This document shows, in pieces, positions 43,177-51,923 of a DNA stretch of 64,000 nucleotides (positions are counted from its first letter, which is position 1; each line of letters starts with the position of its first letter). Made by a program: the position numbers and the translations under genes. The notes under the pieces were generated by a model that was not told the DNA's origin, ran no database searches, and saw nothing but the letters and a program-made list of their open reading frames with translations. The stretch covers positions 1 to 64,000 of the forward strand of contig JAJCJC010000009.1 of assembly GCA_020555605.1 (NCBI GenBank), in the 5' to 3' direction. This DNA is from a bacterium 210917-SL.2.15. Lineage in GTDB: Bacteria; Bacillota; Clostridia; Oscillospirales; Oscillospiraceae.

Positions 43177-43222
43177 AACCACGAAACACAGAATATTTTC
43201 TTCCGTGTTTCGTGGTTTTTCT
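43177..43222. terminator. Terminator at the right end of the element
   Basis: A 13-bp perfect stem (AACCACGAAACAC at 43177-43189 with its complement at 43205-43217), T5 to the right and A-rich to the left. It ends the integrase transcript and may replace the lost guaA terminator. Confidence 0.85.
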
Positions 43223-43274
43223 CTTGTTTTCTCAAAATTTCTAAACTAATTCAGCGAGTTCAGAAATCCTATTG

Positions 43275-43287
43275 TTATTCCCATTCT
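43275..43287. repeat. attR core, last codons of guaA
   Basis: TTATTCCCATTCT encodes, on the minus strand, the guaA end Glu-Trp-Glu-stop. Identical to 30903-30915. Confidence 0.8.
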
Positions 43288-44816
43288 ATTGTGGCGGGCG
43301 GCTTGGATGTGATGTCGTACACGATGCGGTTGATATGGGGCACTTCGTTGACGATGCGCACCGAGATCTTGTCCAGTACGTCATAGGGGATGCGGGCCCA
43401 GTCGGCGGTCATGAAATCAGTGGTGGTGACGGCGCGCAGGGCCAAGGTATAGTCGTAAGTACGGCCATCGCCCTGGACGCCCACGGAACGCATATTCGTC
43501 AGGACGGTAAAGTACTGGTTCAAATTTTTGTCCTCGCCGGCCTTGGCACACTCCTCACGGAAAATTGCATCGGCATCGCGCAGCATATCCAGCTTCTCCT
43601 TGGTGATGTCGCCGATGACGCGGATGGCGAGACCCGGACCGGGGAAGGGCTGGCGCATGACCAGATAGTCCGGCAGACCTAATTCGCGGCCCAGCTGGCG
43701 GGTCTCATCTTTGAAGAGCATCCGCAGCGGCTCGATGATCTCCTTGAAATCTACGTAGTCCGGCAGGCCACCCACATTGTGGTGGCTCTTGATCACAGCG
43801 CTGTCGCCCAGGCCGGACTCAATGACGTCGGGATAGATGGTGCCCTGCACCAGAAAGTCCACTTTACCAATCTTTTTGGCTTCCTCTTCAAACACGCGGA
43901 TAAATTCTTCGCCGATGATCTTGCGCTTGTGCTCGGGATCGGAAATGCCGTCGAGCTTGTCCAAAAAGCGGCGCTCGGCATCCACGCGGATAAAGTTGAT
44001 GTCCCATTTGGCAAAGGCGGCCTCTACTTCATCGCCTTCATTTTTGCGCATCAGGCCGTGATCCACAAACACGCAAGTGAGCTGACGGCCTACTGCCTGG
44101 GCCAGCAGCGCGGCGGCCACAGAGGAATCCACGCCGCCGGACAGGGCCAACAGCACCTTTCCGTCGCCGATCTTTTCCCGCAGAGCGACGATCTGTGTCT
44201 TGAGATAGTCACTCATAGTCCAGTCGCCCTTGGCATGACACACTTCATAAAGGAAATTGCGCAGCATTTTTGTGCCGTTTTCGGTGTGGTTCACTTCAGG
44301 ATGGAACTGTACGCCGTAAAAGCTACGGCTTTCATCACAAATGGCCACATTGGGGCAGTTGTCGCTGTGCGCCACCAAGGAGAAGCCGTTGGGCACCTTT
44401 TCCATGTAGTCGCCATGACTCATCCAGGTGACGCCGTGCTCCGGCAGGTTGTGAAACAGTTTGCAGGTAGGTGTGAAATAGGTTTCGGTTTTACCATACT
44501 CTCGGGCAGTGGCGTCCGTGGCGGCAGTGACAGAGCCGCCCAGCGACCAGGCCATAAGCTGACAGCCATAGCAGATGCCCAGAATCGGCACGCCCAAACG
44601 GAACACCTCTGCGTCCACATGAGGCGAGGTTTCTTCGTACACGCTGTTGGGTCCGCCGGTAAAAATAATGCCGATGGGATCATATGCCTTGATTTTTTCC
44701 AAAGGCATGCTATAGGGATGGACTTCGCAGTACACATTGCACTCGCGGACACGGCGGGCGATCAGCTGGTTGTACTGGCCGCCGAAGTCCAGGATCAGAA
44801 CTTTTTGGTGATTCAT
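43275..44816 (-). CDS. guaA: GMP synthase (glutamine-hydrolysing)
   Basis: 513 residues, complete. The class-I amidotransferase half has [11 protein letters not shown] (catalytic Cys), and the synthetase half has the PP-loop [13 protein letters not shown]. The C-terminus ends TIEWE as usual. It turns XMP into GMP. The start overlaps the carA stop (ATGA). Its 3' end is the target of the 12.4-kb element, which has not changed the coding sequence. Confidence 0.95.
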   Translation of the reverse strand: MNHQKVLILDFGGQYNQLIARRVRECNVYCEVHPYSMPLEKIKAYDPIGIIFTGGPNSVYEETSPHVDAEVFRLGVPILGICYGCQLMAWSLGGSVTAATDATAREYGKTETYFTPTCKLFHNLPEHGVTWMSHGDYMEKVPNGFSLVAHSDNCPNVAICDESRSFYGVQFHPEVNHTENGTKMLRNFLYEVCHAKGDWTMSDYLKTQIVALREKIGDGKVLLALSGGVDSSVAAALLAQAVGRQLTCVFVDHGLMRKNEGDEVEAAFAKWDINFIRVDAERRFLDKLDGISDPEHKRKIIGEEFIRVFEEEAKKIGKVDFLVQGTIYPDVIESGLGDSAVIKSHHNVGGLPDYVDFKEIIEPLRMLFKDETRQLGRELGLPDYLVMRQPFPGPGLAIRVIGDITKEKLDMLRDADAIFREECAKAGEDKNLNQYFTVLTNMRSVGVQGDGRTYDYTLALRAVTTTDFMTADWARIPYDVLDKISVRIVNEVPHINRIVYDITSKPPATIEWE

Positions 44817-45913
44817 GCGCCTTTGGCCTCCTTGCTGCCCTTGTGGGCGTCGATCAGGTTGATAAATTTATCAAACAGGAACCGGGTGTCCAGCGGGCCG
44901 CCGCAGGCCTCGGGGTGGAACTGGACGGTAAAAATGGGGCGGCCGGTGTAGTCCACGCCCTCACAGGTGCCGTCGTTGGCATTGGCATAACTGAGCACCG
45001 CGCCTTTGGGCAGGGAATCGGATACGACGGCATAGCCGTGGTTCTGGGTGGTGATAAACACGCGGCCGGTGGCGGTTTCCTTCACGGGCTGGTTGGCGCC
45101 GCGGTGGCCGTAATGCAGCTTTTCGGTTTTGGCGCCCATGGCCAAGGCCATCAACTGGTGGCCCAGGCAGATGCCGAACACCGGCACGCCGCAGTCGGCG
45201 ATCTTTTGCAGTTCGGCGATGATGGCAGTATTCTCTGCCGGATCGCCGGGGCCATTGCTGAGCATGATGCCGTCGGGTTCATAGGCGAGCACTTCTTCGG
45301 CGGCGGTGGAGCCGGGCACGCGGATGACTTTGCAGCCGCGGCGGATCAGTTCGCGGGGGATGTTTTCCTTGGCGCCGAAGTCCCACAGTACCACGGTGCA
45401 TTCCCCTTCATCCACGGTTTCGTATGCGTCGAAATTGCTGACGGCGTTGACGGCGCCGGTAATCACGTAAGGCCGGCACAGCTCCGCGCCGGTGGGGACT
45501 TTACGTTCATCCGTGGTGATGAAAGCGTTCATCACGCCGCTCTCGCGGATGATTTTGGTCAGGCGCCGGGTATCAATGCCCCACAGTCCGGGAACACCCT
45601 GCTGTTTCAGGAAGGAGTCAAGATCACCCTCACAGCGGAAATTGGAGGGAGACTGGCACCACTCGCGTACAATGTAGGCCTTCACCCAGGAGCGCGCGCT
45701 CTCATAGTCGGCCGGGATCACGCCGTAATTGCCGATCAGGGGAAAAGTCTGCACGACGATCTGGCCGTAATAGCTGGGATCGGTCAGCGTTTCGAGGTAC
45801 CCGGTCATGGCAGTGGTAAAGACGATCTCGCCGATCATATCCGCCTCAGCGCCAAAGGAAAAGCCTTGGAACACGGTGCCGTTTTCCAGCACCAGATATG
45901 CGTTTTTAGCCAT
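44813..45913 (-). CDS. carA: Carbamoyl-phosphate synthase small subunit
   Basis: 366 residues. N-terminal CPSase_sm_chain domain ([16 protein letters not shown]...[15 protein letters not shown]) and class-I amidotransferase with [14 protein letters not shown] and the FHPEACGG motif. It feeds ammonia from glutamine to CarB to make carbamoyl phosphate for arginine and pyrimidines. carB is not next to it or anywhere in the window, which is unusual. Coupled to guaA; 31 bases after purF. Confidence 0.93.
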   Translation of the reverse strand: MAKNAYLVLENGTVFQGFSFGAEADMIGEIVFTTAMTGYLETLTDPSYYGQIVVQTFPLIGNYGVIPADYESARSWVKAYIVREWCQSPSNFRCEGDLDSFLKQQGVPGLWGIDTRRLTKIIRESGVMNAFITTDERKVPTGAELCRPYVITGAVNAVSNFDAYETVDEGECTVVLWDFGAKENIPRELIRRGCKVIRVPGSTAAEEVLAYEPDGIMLSNGPGDPAENTAIIAELQKIADCGVPVFGICLGHQLMALAMGAKTEKLHYGHRGANQPVKETATGRVFITTQNHGYAVVSDSLPKGAVLSYANANDGTCEGVDYTGRPIFTVQFHPEACGGPLDTRFLFDKFINLIDAHKGSKEAKGA

Positions 45914-45944
45914 AGGAAAATAACCCCTTTCCTGTTTTTGATTT

Positions 45945-47357
45945 TCAACACTCAAATTCGGATTTTTTGTGATGTCCGATCTCCATGGGATAGTTGCCGT
46001 CGAAGCAGCCGGTGCACAGATCCAGGCTGCAGCCGCTGCAGGCCTGTTTGATGCCTTCAATGCTGATATGGCCGAGGCTGTCGGCGCCGATGAATTTGGC
46101 GGTTTCCTCCAGGCTCATCCGATTGGCGATCAGTTTGGATTCGTCATCGATGTCCGTACCGAAATGGCAGGTGTGGGTGAAAGGCGGCGCGGAGATGCGC
46201 ATGTGCACTTCCGAAGCGCCTGCATCACGTAGCATCTTCACCGTACGGGCAGAGGTGGTGCCGCGGACGATGGAGTCGTCCACCACCACCAGACGCTTTC
46301 CACGGATATTGGCTTTGAGGGGATTGAGCTTTAAGCGCACAGCATTGTCGCGCTGGGTCTGGGTGGGGAAAATGAAGCTGCGGCCGATGTAGCGGTTTTT
46401 CGTGAAGCCGGAACCGAGGGGGATACCGCTCTCAAAAGCGTAGCCCGCGGCGGCGTCCAGCCCGCTGTCGGGAACGCCGCAGACCATGTCGGCCTCCACG
46501 GGGAATTCCCGCGCCAGCTGGCGGCCCATATTGAAGTGCGCCTGATAGACGCTGAGATGGTCGATCTCGGAATCGCTGCGGGCAAAGTAAATGTATTCAA
46601 AAAGACAGAACGCAGTGCGGTTTTCTTCGAGCACGATGGAGGTTTTCATGGAGCCGTCGGCGTCGATGACGATCATTTCGCCGGGCTTGACATCCCGCTC
46701 GAACTGGAAGTTGGAGCTGTCCAGGGCGCAGGATTCACTGGCCACGGCTACGCCGTGGTCGCTGCGGCCCAAGCACAGCGGACGCATGCCAAAACCGTCG
46801 CGCACGGCGATGAGCTTGTTCTTGCTGGAGAGGATGACCAGAGAGAACGCGCCCCGCAGCTGACGGACGGCGTTGATGACGGCTTGCTCGATGGAATCGG
46901 TGTGCAGGGCTTCATAAGCGATGAGGGAGGAGATGACCTCGGTGTCATTGGTGGCGGCAAAATCGCAGCCATAGGACTGCAACCGCTCCTTGATGGCGCC
47001 GGCGTTGACGATGTTGCCGTTGTGGGCGGTGGCTAGGCGGCCGCGGAGGTACTCCGTGACCACAGGCTGGACGTTCTGTACGCAGTTGGCCCCGGTGGTG
47101 GAATAGCGCACATGGCCGATGGCCATGTTGGACTCGGGCAGACGGCTCAGCACGCTTTTGCTGAACACCTCGCTGACTAGGCCAAGATCTTTGTGATAGA
47201 AGATCGCGCTGCCGTTGAGAGAGGCGATGCCTGCGCCTTCTTGGCCGCGGTGCTGCAGAGCGGACAGGGCGTTGTAAGTCAGGCCCGACGCTTCGCGGTT
47301 GTTGACCACAGCGCCGAATACGCCGCACTCCTCGTGCAGCTTGTCGTCAAATATCAT
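45945..47357 (-). CDS. purF: Amidophosphoribosyltransferase
   Basis: 470 residues. The propeptide (MIFDDKLHEE) ends before the catalytic C11 (ECGVFG). The PRPP motif VVVDDSIVRGTT and C-terminal cysteines (CSGCSLDLCTGC) mark the Bacillus-type [4Fe-4S] enzyme. First committed step of purine synthesis. The ATG at 47355-47357 follows GGAGGT. It heads a purF-carA-guaA operon: three glutamine amidotransferases in one message. Confidence 0.94.
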   Translation of the reverse strand: MIFDDKLHEECGVFGAVVNNREASGLTYNALSALQHRGQEGAGIASLNGSAIFYHKDLGLVSEVFSKSVLSRLPESNMAIGHVRYSTTGANCVQNVQPVVTEYLRGRLATAHNGNIVNAGAIKERLQSYGCDFAATNDTEVISSLIAYEALHTDSIEQAVINAVRQLRGAFSLVILSSKNKLIAVRDGFGMRPLCLGRSDHGVAVASESCALDSSNFQFERDVKPGEMIVIDADGSMKTSIVLEENRTAFCLFEYIYFARSDSEIDHLSVYQAHFNMGRQLAREFPVEADMVCGVPDSGLDAAAGYAFESGIPLGSGFTKNRYIGRSFIFPTQTQRDNAVRLKLNPLKANIRGKRLVVVDDSIVRGTTSARTVKMLRDAGASEVHMRISAPPFTHTCHFGTDIDDESKLIANRMSLEETAKFIGADSLGHISIEGIKQACSGCSLDLCTGCFDGNYPMEIGHHKKSEFEC

Positions 47358-47461
47358 CAGAAGATACCTCCGTTTTAAAGTGCCCGGCGGCAGGCTTGTC
47401 CGCCGGATATGGACGGGGACAGACTGAAAAAAGTCCATTTTGCCCCTGATTTTACTGCTAT

Positions 47462-47491
47462 ATTATACAACAAAGGCCCGCGGCAGGGCAA
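47462..47491 (-). promoter_or_regulatory. purF operon promoter
   Basis: On the minus strand TTGCCC (47486-47491), 18 bp, TATAAT (47462-47467). The leader of about 95 bases has a small hairpin near 47385-47407 but no recognisable purine riboswitch. Confidence 0.65.
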
Positions 47492-47617
47492 AGAGATTTC
47501 CCAAGCAGAAACAGAGAATAATTACAGATTCTTTCGTGAATTTTTTACATATTTTACAATTGACATCCTGCGGCCAATTTATTCTGCGACGGGATATGGC
47601 AAAACGGCGAAAATAGC

Positions 47618-47646
47618 TTGTGAAGGTGGGGGAAGCATGGTATAAT
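47618..47646 (+). promoter_or_regulatory. Promoter of the beta-CASP hydrolase gene
   Basis: TTGTGA (47618-47623), 17 bp, TATAAT (47641-47646), 45 bases before the ATG. The 335-base gap to purF otherwise holds only the divergent promoters. Confidence 0.65.
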
Positions 47647-47691
47647 TTGAACAAAGAAAACCAAAATTTTATCGGTTGAGGAGGACCTGTG

Positions 47692-49287
47692 ATGAAACTG
47701 AGCTTTTATGGCGCCGACCGCTGCGTTACCGGTAGCTGCCACTGCCTGGAGGTGGCTGGCAAAAAGATCCTGATCGACTGCGGGTTGCAGCAGGGCCGCG
47801 ATGAGATCGACAACGGGGCGCTTCCGTTTCAGCCGGGGCTGATCGATTATGTGCTGGTGACCCACGCCCATATCGATCATTCCGGACGCCTTCCGCTGCT
47901 GATCCGCCAGGGCTTCCGCGGCCAGATCCTGGCCACCCGGCTGACGGCACAGCTGATGAAGATCATGCTGCTCGACAGCGCCCATATTCAGGAGAGCGAC
48001 GCCATGTGGCTCAACCGCAAAGGCCAGCGTGCCGGCAAGCGCGAGGTGGAGCCGCTTTATACCATAGCGGACGCCATGCAGGTGAAAGAATATCTGCACA
48101 CCTGCGAATACGGAGAGGAAGTGGCCCTGTGCGACGGCGTGAAGGCGGTGTTTACCGACGCGGGGCATCTGCTAGGCAGCGCCAGCATCACGCTTGAACT
48201 GACAGAGGGGGACATTACCAAGACCATCGTCTTTTCCGGCGATATCGGCAACACGCGCCAGCCCATCATCCGGGATCCCATATTGCTGCACCGGGCCGAC
48301 TATGTGGTGATGGAGAGCACCTACGGCGACCGGGAGCACAACGAGGTGCCCAGCTATACCGAAGGCCTGGCTGGGGTGATCGACGAAACGCTGGGTAAGG
48401 GCGGCAATGTGGTAATTCCGTCCTTTGCCGTGGGCCGTACCCAGGAGCTGCTGTATTTTATCCGCGAAATTAAGGAAAAAGGCATGGTATATTCTGTGCC
48501 GAATTTCCCTGTGTATATTGACAGCCCGCTGGCACGGGAGGCCACGGAAGTGTTTTCCGGCGATCTGCGGGGATACCTGGACGAAGAGGCCATTGCGCTG
48601 GTGCAGGGGGGTGTGAATATGTTCACGTTTCCGGGGCTGATGATGACCTCCACCAGTGAGGAATCCAAGGCGCTGAATATGGATCTGACGCCGAAAGTGA
48701 TCATTTCCGCCTCGGGCATGTGTGATGCCGGCCGCATCCGACACCACCTCAAGCACAACCTGTGGCGCAGCGAATGCACCATTTGTTTTGTGGGCTATCA
48801 AGCGCAGGGATCTCTGGGTGCGCGGCTGCTGGACGGAGTGGACAAGGTGCGCCTCTTTGGCGAAGAGATTGCGGTGCACGCCCGTATTGTGAAATTTGAA
48901 GGCATGTCCTCCCATGCGGATCTTTCCAGCCTGTTGGAGTGGGTCGGGGCGTTTGCTCCGCGGCCGGAGCATGTGTTTGTGGTGCACGGCGACGCGGATG
49001 TGGCGCCGGTGTTCGCGCAGAATCTGAAAGACCGGGGCTATTCGGTCCATGCGCCGGAATATACCGAGGTGTATGATCTGGCGGCGAACCGTGTGCTTTC
49101 TCCCGGCTATACACCGGAGCGGAAAAAGACGGTTCCTATGGATAAAGGCTCTGCTGCATACCAGAGACTGGAGAGTGTGGGCCTGCTGCTGCAGGAGGTC
49201 ATCCGTCACAACAAGGGCGGCATCAACAAGGATCTGGGCAAGTTTGCCGATCAGATCCGGGCGCTGATTGAAAAATGGGACCGCTGA
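47692..49287 (+). CDS. Metallo-beta-lactamase/beta-CASP nuclease-like protein
   Basis: 531 residues. The metal motif THAHIDHSGRLP (about 57-68), later GDIG, the beta-CASP block with SFAVGRTQELLYFI and the C-terminal Zn_ribbon-less MBL extension (RMBL, KFEGMSSHADLSSLL). This is the CPSF/YSH1-like bacterial RNase family, likely a 5'-3' or endoribonuclease. GGAGGACC ribosome site; single gene with its own promoter and terminator. Confidence 0.88.
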   Translation: MKLSFYGADRCVTGSCHCLEVAGKKILIDCGLQQGRDEIDNGALPFQPGLIDYVLVTHAHIDHSGRLPLLIRQGFRGQILATRLTAQLMKIMLLDSAHIQESDAMWLNRKGQRAGKREVEPLYTIADAMQVKEYLHTCEYGEEVALCDGVKAVFTDAGHLLGSASITLELTEGDITKTIVFSGDIGNTRQPIIRDPILLHRADYVVMESTYGDREHNEVPSYTEGLAGVIDETLGKGGNVVIPSFAVGRTQELLYFIREIKEKGMVYSVPNFPVYIDSPLAREATEVFSGDLRGYLDEEAIALVQGGVNMFTFPGLMMTSTSEESKALNMDLTPKVIISASGMCDAGRIRHHLKHNLWRSECTICFVGYQAQGSLGARLLDGVDKVRLFGEEIAVHARIVKFEGMSSHADLSSLLEWVGAFAPRPEHVFVVHGDADVAPVFAQNLKDRGYSVHAPEYTEVYDLAANRVLSPGYTPERKKTVPMDKGSAAYQRLESVGLLLQEVIRHNKGGINKDLGKFADQIRALIEKWDR

Positions 49288-49365
49288 GACGGGACACACG
49301 GCGCCTTGCAGGGCGGAATCACTCCTGTTTCTGCTTAAAAAATTGCTGCAGGCAAGCCGGATTCA

Positions 49366-49396
49366 CGGCGCCGGGGAAAATCCCCGGCGCCGTTTT
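49366..49396 (+). terminator. Terminator of the beta-CASP gene
   Basis: A 12-bp GC stem (CGGCGCCGGGGA with its complement), three-base loop, T4. Confidence 0.8.
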
Positions 49397-49504
49397 GGTG
49401 CAAGGGAGAGGAAACTCTTGCGGGGAAACGGTTCTTATTGTAAAATAAAAATTCAAAGGAGGGCGATGCGCCCTATGCCGGAAAGGGAGTGCTGAAACGC
49501 TGTC

Positions 49505-50884
49505 ATGGATGCGATCAGAAAAAACGAGGTCTATACCGTCACCATCGGCGGCTATTCCAGCGAAGGGCTGGGTGTGGCCCGCGTGGGCGGGCAGGTGCTG
49601 TTTGTACACGGCGGCATTGCCGGCGAGGAATGCGACGTGCTGGTGATGAAGGTGTTGAAACACGCGGCCTATGGAAAAGCGATGACGGTGCGCCGCCCCT
49701 CACCGCACCGTACGAAGCCGGCGTGCCCCTACTTCGGAAAATGCGGCGGTTGCGCTTTCTGGCATATGGATTATGAAGAAGAGCTCTCGGCCAAGCGACA
49801 GAAAGTCTGGGATGCGCTGGAGCGCTTGGGCGGTCAGACACCGCCGGAACTCCCCATTTTCCCGAGTCCTTCCATGCTCCATTATCGGAACAAGGTGCAA
49901 TATCCGGTGGCGCCACCACACCAGATCGGCTTTTACCGCGCGCGGAGCCATCAGGTGATCGAAGTGGAGCGCTGCCTGATCCAGAGCGCGGCGGCGGATC
50001 GGATCGCTGCGGCGGTACGGGACTGGATGACGGAGCACCGGGCCGCCGCCTACGATGAGACGACGGGAAAGGGCTGGCTGCGTCATCTCTATATCCGCAC
50101 GGCACAAAAGGGAGCCACGCTGGTGTGCTTGGTAGCGGCGGGGAAAGGCGTGCCCGCAGAGGATGCGCTGATCGGCGCGGTGCGGACAGCCTGGCCGGAT
50201 ACGGCCGGCATTGTGCTGAATGTAAATGCGCGGCCGGGCAACGGCATTTTGGGGACGGAGTACCGTACGCTGTGGGGCGCGGCGGAATTGGAGGACACGC
50301 TGTGTGGCCATGTGTTTGCCCTGTCTGTGCCGTCGTTTTATCAGGTAAACCACGACCAGGCCGAGCAGTTGTATGCGCTGGCGGTGGAATTTGCGAATCT
50401 GAAGGGCGATGAAACAGCACTGGAGCTGTACTGCGGTGCGGGTACCATCACGCTGGCCCTGGCGGAAGCGGCCGGGCGGGTGATCGGCGCGGAGATCGTG
50501 CCGGAAGCGATCGAAAATGCAAAAGCAAATGCTGCGCGCAACGGTATTTCCAACGTGGAGTTTTTCTGCGGCGACGCCGGAGAAACGGCGCAAAAATGCG
50601 CCGCCGAGGGGCTGCGGCCCGATGTGGTGGTAGTAGATCCGCCCCGCAAAGGGCTGTCACCGGAGGTAATCGGCGCTGTCGCTGCTATGGCCCCGGCGCG
50701 GGTGGTGTATGTGTCCTGCGACCCGGCCACACTGGGGCGGGATGTGAAGCGCTTTGCCGCATCTGGCTACCGCCTGCGCCGTGCTGCGGCGGTGGACATG
50801 TTTCCGCGCACGCACCACGTGGAGACAGTTGTGCTGTTGGAGCGGACAGGGGAATTGGAACCCAGTGAAGGGAGCGGACAATGA
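49505..50884 (+). CDS. rlmD: 23S rRNA (uracil-C5)-methyltransferase, RlmD/RlmCD type
   Basis: 459 residues. N-terminal TRAM domain (1-60), the [4Fe-4S] cysteines CPYFGKCGGC (74-83), SAM motif ELYCGAGTITLALA, then VVVDPPRKGL and VSCDPATLGRD with the catalytic cysteine. It methylates U1939 (and U747 in Gram-positive RlmCD). The stop overlaps the next start (ATGA). Confidence 0.9.
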   Translation: MDAIRKNEVYTVTIGGYSSEGLGVARVGGQVLFVHGGIAGEECDVLVMKVLKHAAYGKAMTVRRPSPHRTKPACPYFGKCGGCAFWHMDYEEELSAKRQKVWDALERLGGQTPPELPIFPSPSMLHYRNKVQYPVAPPHQIGFYRARSHQVIEVERCLIQSAAADRIAAAVRDWMTEHRAAAYDETTGKGWLRHLYIRTAQKGATLVCLVAAGKGVPAEDALIGAVRTAWPDTAGIVLNVNARPGNGILGTEYRTLWGAAELEDTLCGHVFALSVPSFYQVNHDQAEQLYALAVEFANLKGDETALELYCGAGTITLALAEAAGRVIGAEIVPEAIENAKANAARNGISNVEFFCGDAGETAQKCAAEGLRPDVVVVDPPRKGLSPEVIGAVAAMAPARVVYVSCDPATLGRDVKRFAASGYRLRRAAAVDMFPRTHHVETVVLLERTGELEPSEGSGQ

Positions 50885-51354
50885 AACTTTTATTCAAACA
50901 GCGTTTCTTTTCCTGGTTGGACAGCTACGATATTTTTGATGAGCGCGGCTCCACGGCGTACACGGTGGAGGGAAGGTTGGCCTGGGGACATAAACTGGTG
51001 ATTTCAGACCCACTGGGGGAGGAAGTCGGCGTGGTGCGGGAACAAGCGCTGGCTTTTTTGCCGCGTTTTACCATTTCTGTTCGGGGAAAAGAAGTCGGTG
51101 AAATCTGTAAGGAATTTACCTTCTTCCGGCCATCGTTCCGTCTTCACGGTCTGGACTGGAAGATTCAGGGAAACTTTATGGAGTGGGATTACCGGATCAC
51201 AGACGGAGCAGGCCGGACTGTGGCGCAGGTGTCAAAAGAGTTGTTTCATTGGACGGATACTTATTCCATGGAAATTGACCGGGAGGAAGACGCGCTGTAT
51301 GTTCTGATGATCGTGCTGGCGATTGATGCGGCCAAATGTTCTGCCGGACATTGA
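50881..51354 (+). CDS. LURP-one-related (DUF567/YxjI) family protein
   Basis: 157 residues of repeated beta strands: KLLFKQRFFSWLDSYDIFDE, AYTVEGRLAWGHKLVISDPLG, FRLHGLDWKIQGNFMEWDYRI. This is the tubby-like barrel of the LURP-one/YxjI family. The function is not known; possibly lipid-associated. Translationally coupled to rlmD. Confidence 0.85.
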   Translation: MKLLFKQRFFSWLDSYDIFDERGSTAYTVEGRLAWGHKLVISDPLGEEVGVVREQALAFLPRFTISVRGKEVGEICKEFTFFRPSFRLHGLDWKIQGNFMEWDYRITDGAGRTVAQVSKELFHWTDTYSMEIDREEDALYVLMIVLAIDAAKCSAGH

Positions 51355-51454
51355 AGGACAGCTGGAGCTTGCGGCAGCTGAGCGGCGACGTTGGAGCATT
51401 TTTGGAGAAAAAGCACGGGAAATTTTGCCTTGTGGAAACAGGAGGAGAAAACCT

Positions 51455-51872
51455 TTGATACGAAAAGCAACCATGCAGAATATTGACGCGGTCGCACAGA
51501 TTTATGATGCGGTCCATGACGCGGAGGAATCCGGTGCGCTGTGCACTGGCTGGGACCGTTCCGTTTATCCGGTGCGTCAGACGGCGCTCGCCGCGCTGGC
51601 GCGGGAGGATGAGGTGATGGTGCTCCACACCCTGGTGGTGGACCCGCACTGCGGCGGTCGGGGCTATGGAACGGCCTTTGTGGCCTTTTACGAGGAGTAT
51701 GCCCGCGCCCACCCACGGCTGCGCGTACCTGCGCATGGATACGCAGGCGATCAATCAGGGCGCGCGGCGGCTGTACGCCGGTTTGGGCTATCGGGAGCCG
51801 GGCATCGTGCCCTGTGTGTTCAACGGTATTCCTGATGTGCATCTGGTGTGCTTGGAAAAGAAACTGGATTAA
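51455..51872 (+). pseudogene. GNAT acetyltransferase, frameshifted and internally deleted
   Basis: From a TTG with AGGAGG eight bases upstream: IRKATMQNIDAVAQIYDAVHD, a GNAT start, then VMVLHTLVVDPHCGGRGYGT (acetyl-CoA loop). At about 51715 a four-base tandem duplication (CCCA in GCCCACCCACGG) shifts the frame; the other frame continues GCAYLRMDTQAINQGARRLY to a natural stop at 51870-51872. About 30 residues between AREDE and VMVLH also seem to be missing. Both changes argue for a dead gene. Confidence 0.75.
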
Positions 51873-51923
51873 ACAGAACGGATACACAGGAAGGACAGGG
51901 CTGAGGCAGGAGGGAGAAACAAC

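Larger units (their letters stand above)
30903..43287. mobile_element. 12.4-kb satellite-like integrated element in the 3' end of guaA
   Basis: Bounded by 13-bp direct repeats TTATTCCCATTCT. The right copy is the last codons and stop of guaA, so insertion leaves guaA intact. From the right end inward: tyrosine integrase and CI-like repressor (plus strand), divergent Cro-like gene, primase-helicase, small genes, Mor-like activator, small terminase, unknown 270-residue protein, sigma factor and tape-measure protein (minus strand). There is no large terminase, portal, protease, major capsid, other recognisable tail gene or lysis gene, so it cannot be a self-sufficient phage. Genes are tightly packed and all open, so it does not look like a decayed prophage. 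Base composition is lower in GC than the flanks. The order matches phage-inducible chromosomal islands. Confidence 0.8.

Noticed and set aside
30903..43287. Integrative conjugative element
   Set aside because: No relaxase, coupling protein or type IV secretion gene is present; small terminase and tape measure point to phage biology.
47358..47461. Purine riboswitch before purF
   Set aside because: The conserved junction sequences of the purine aptamer are not present; only a small hairpin is seen.
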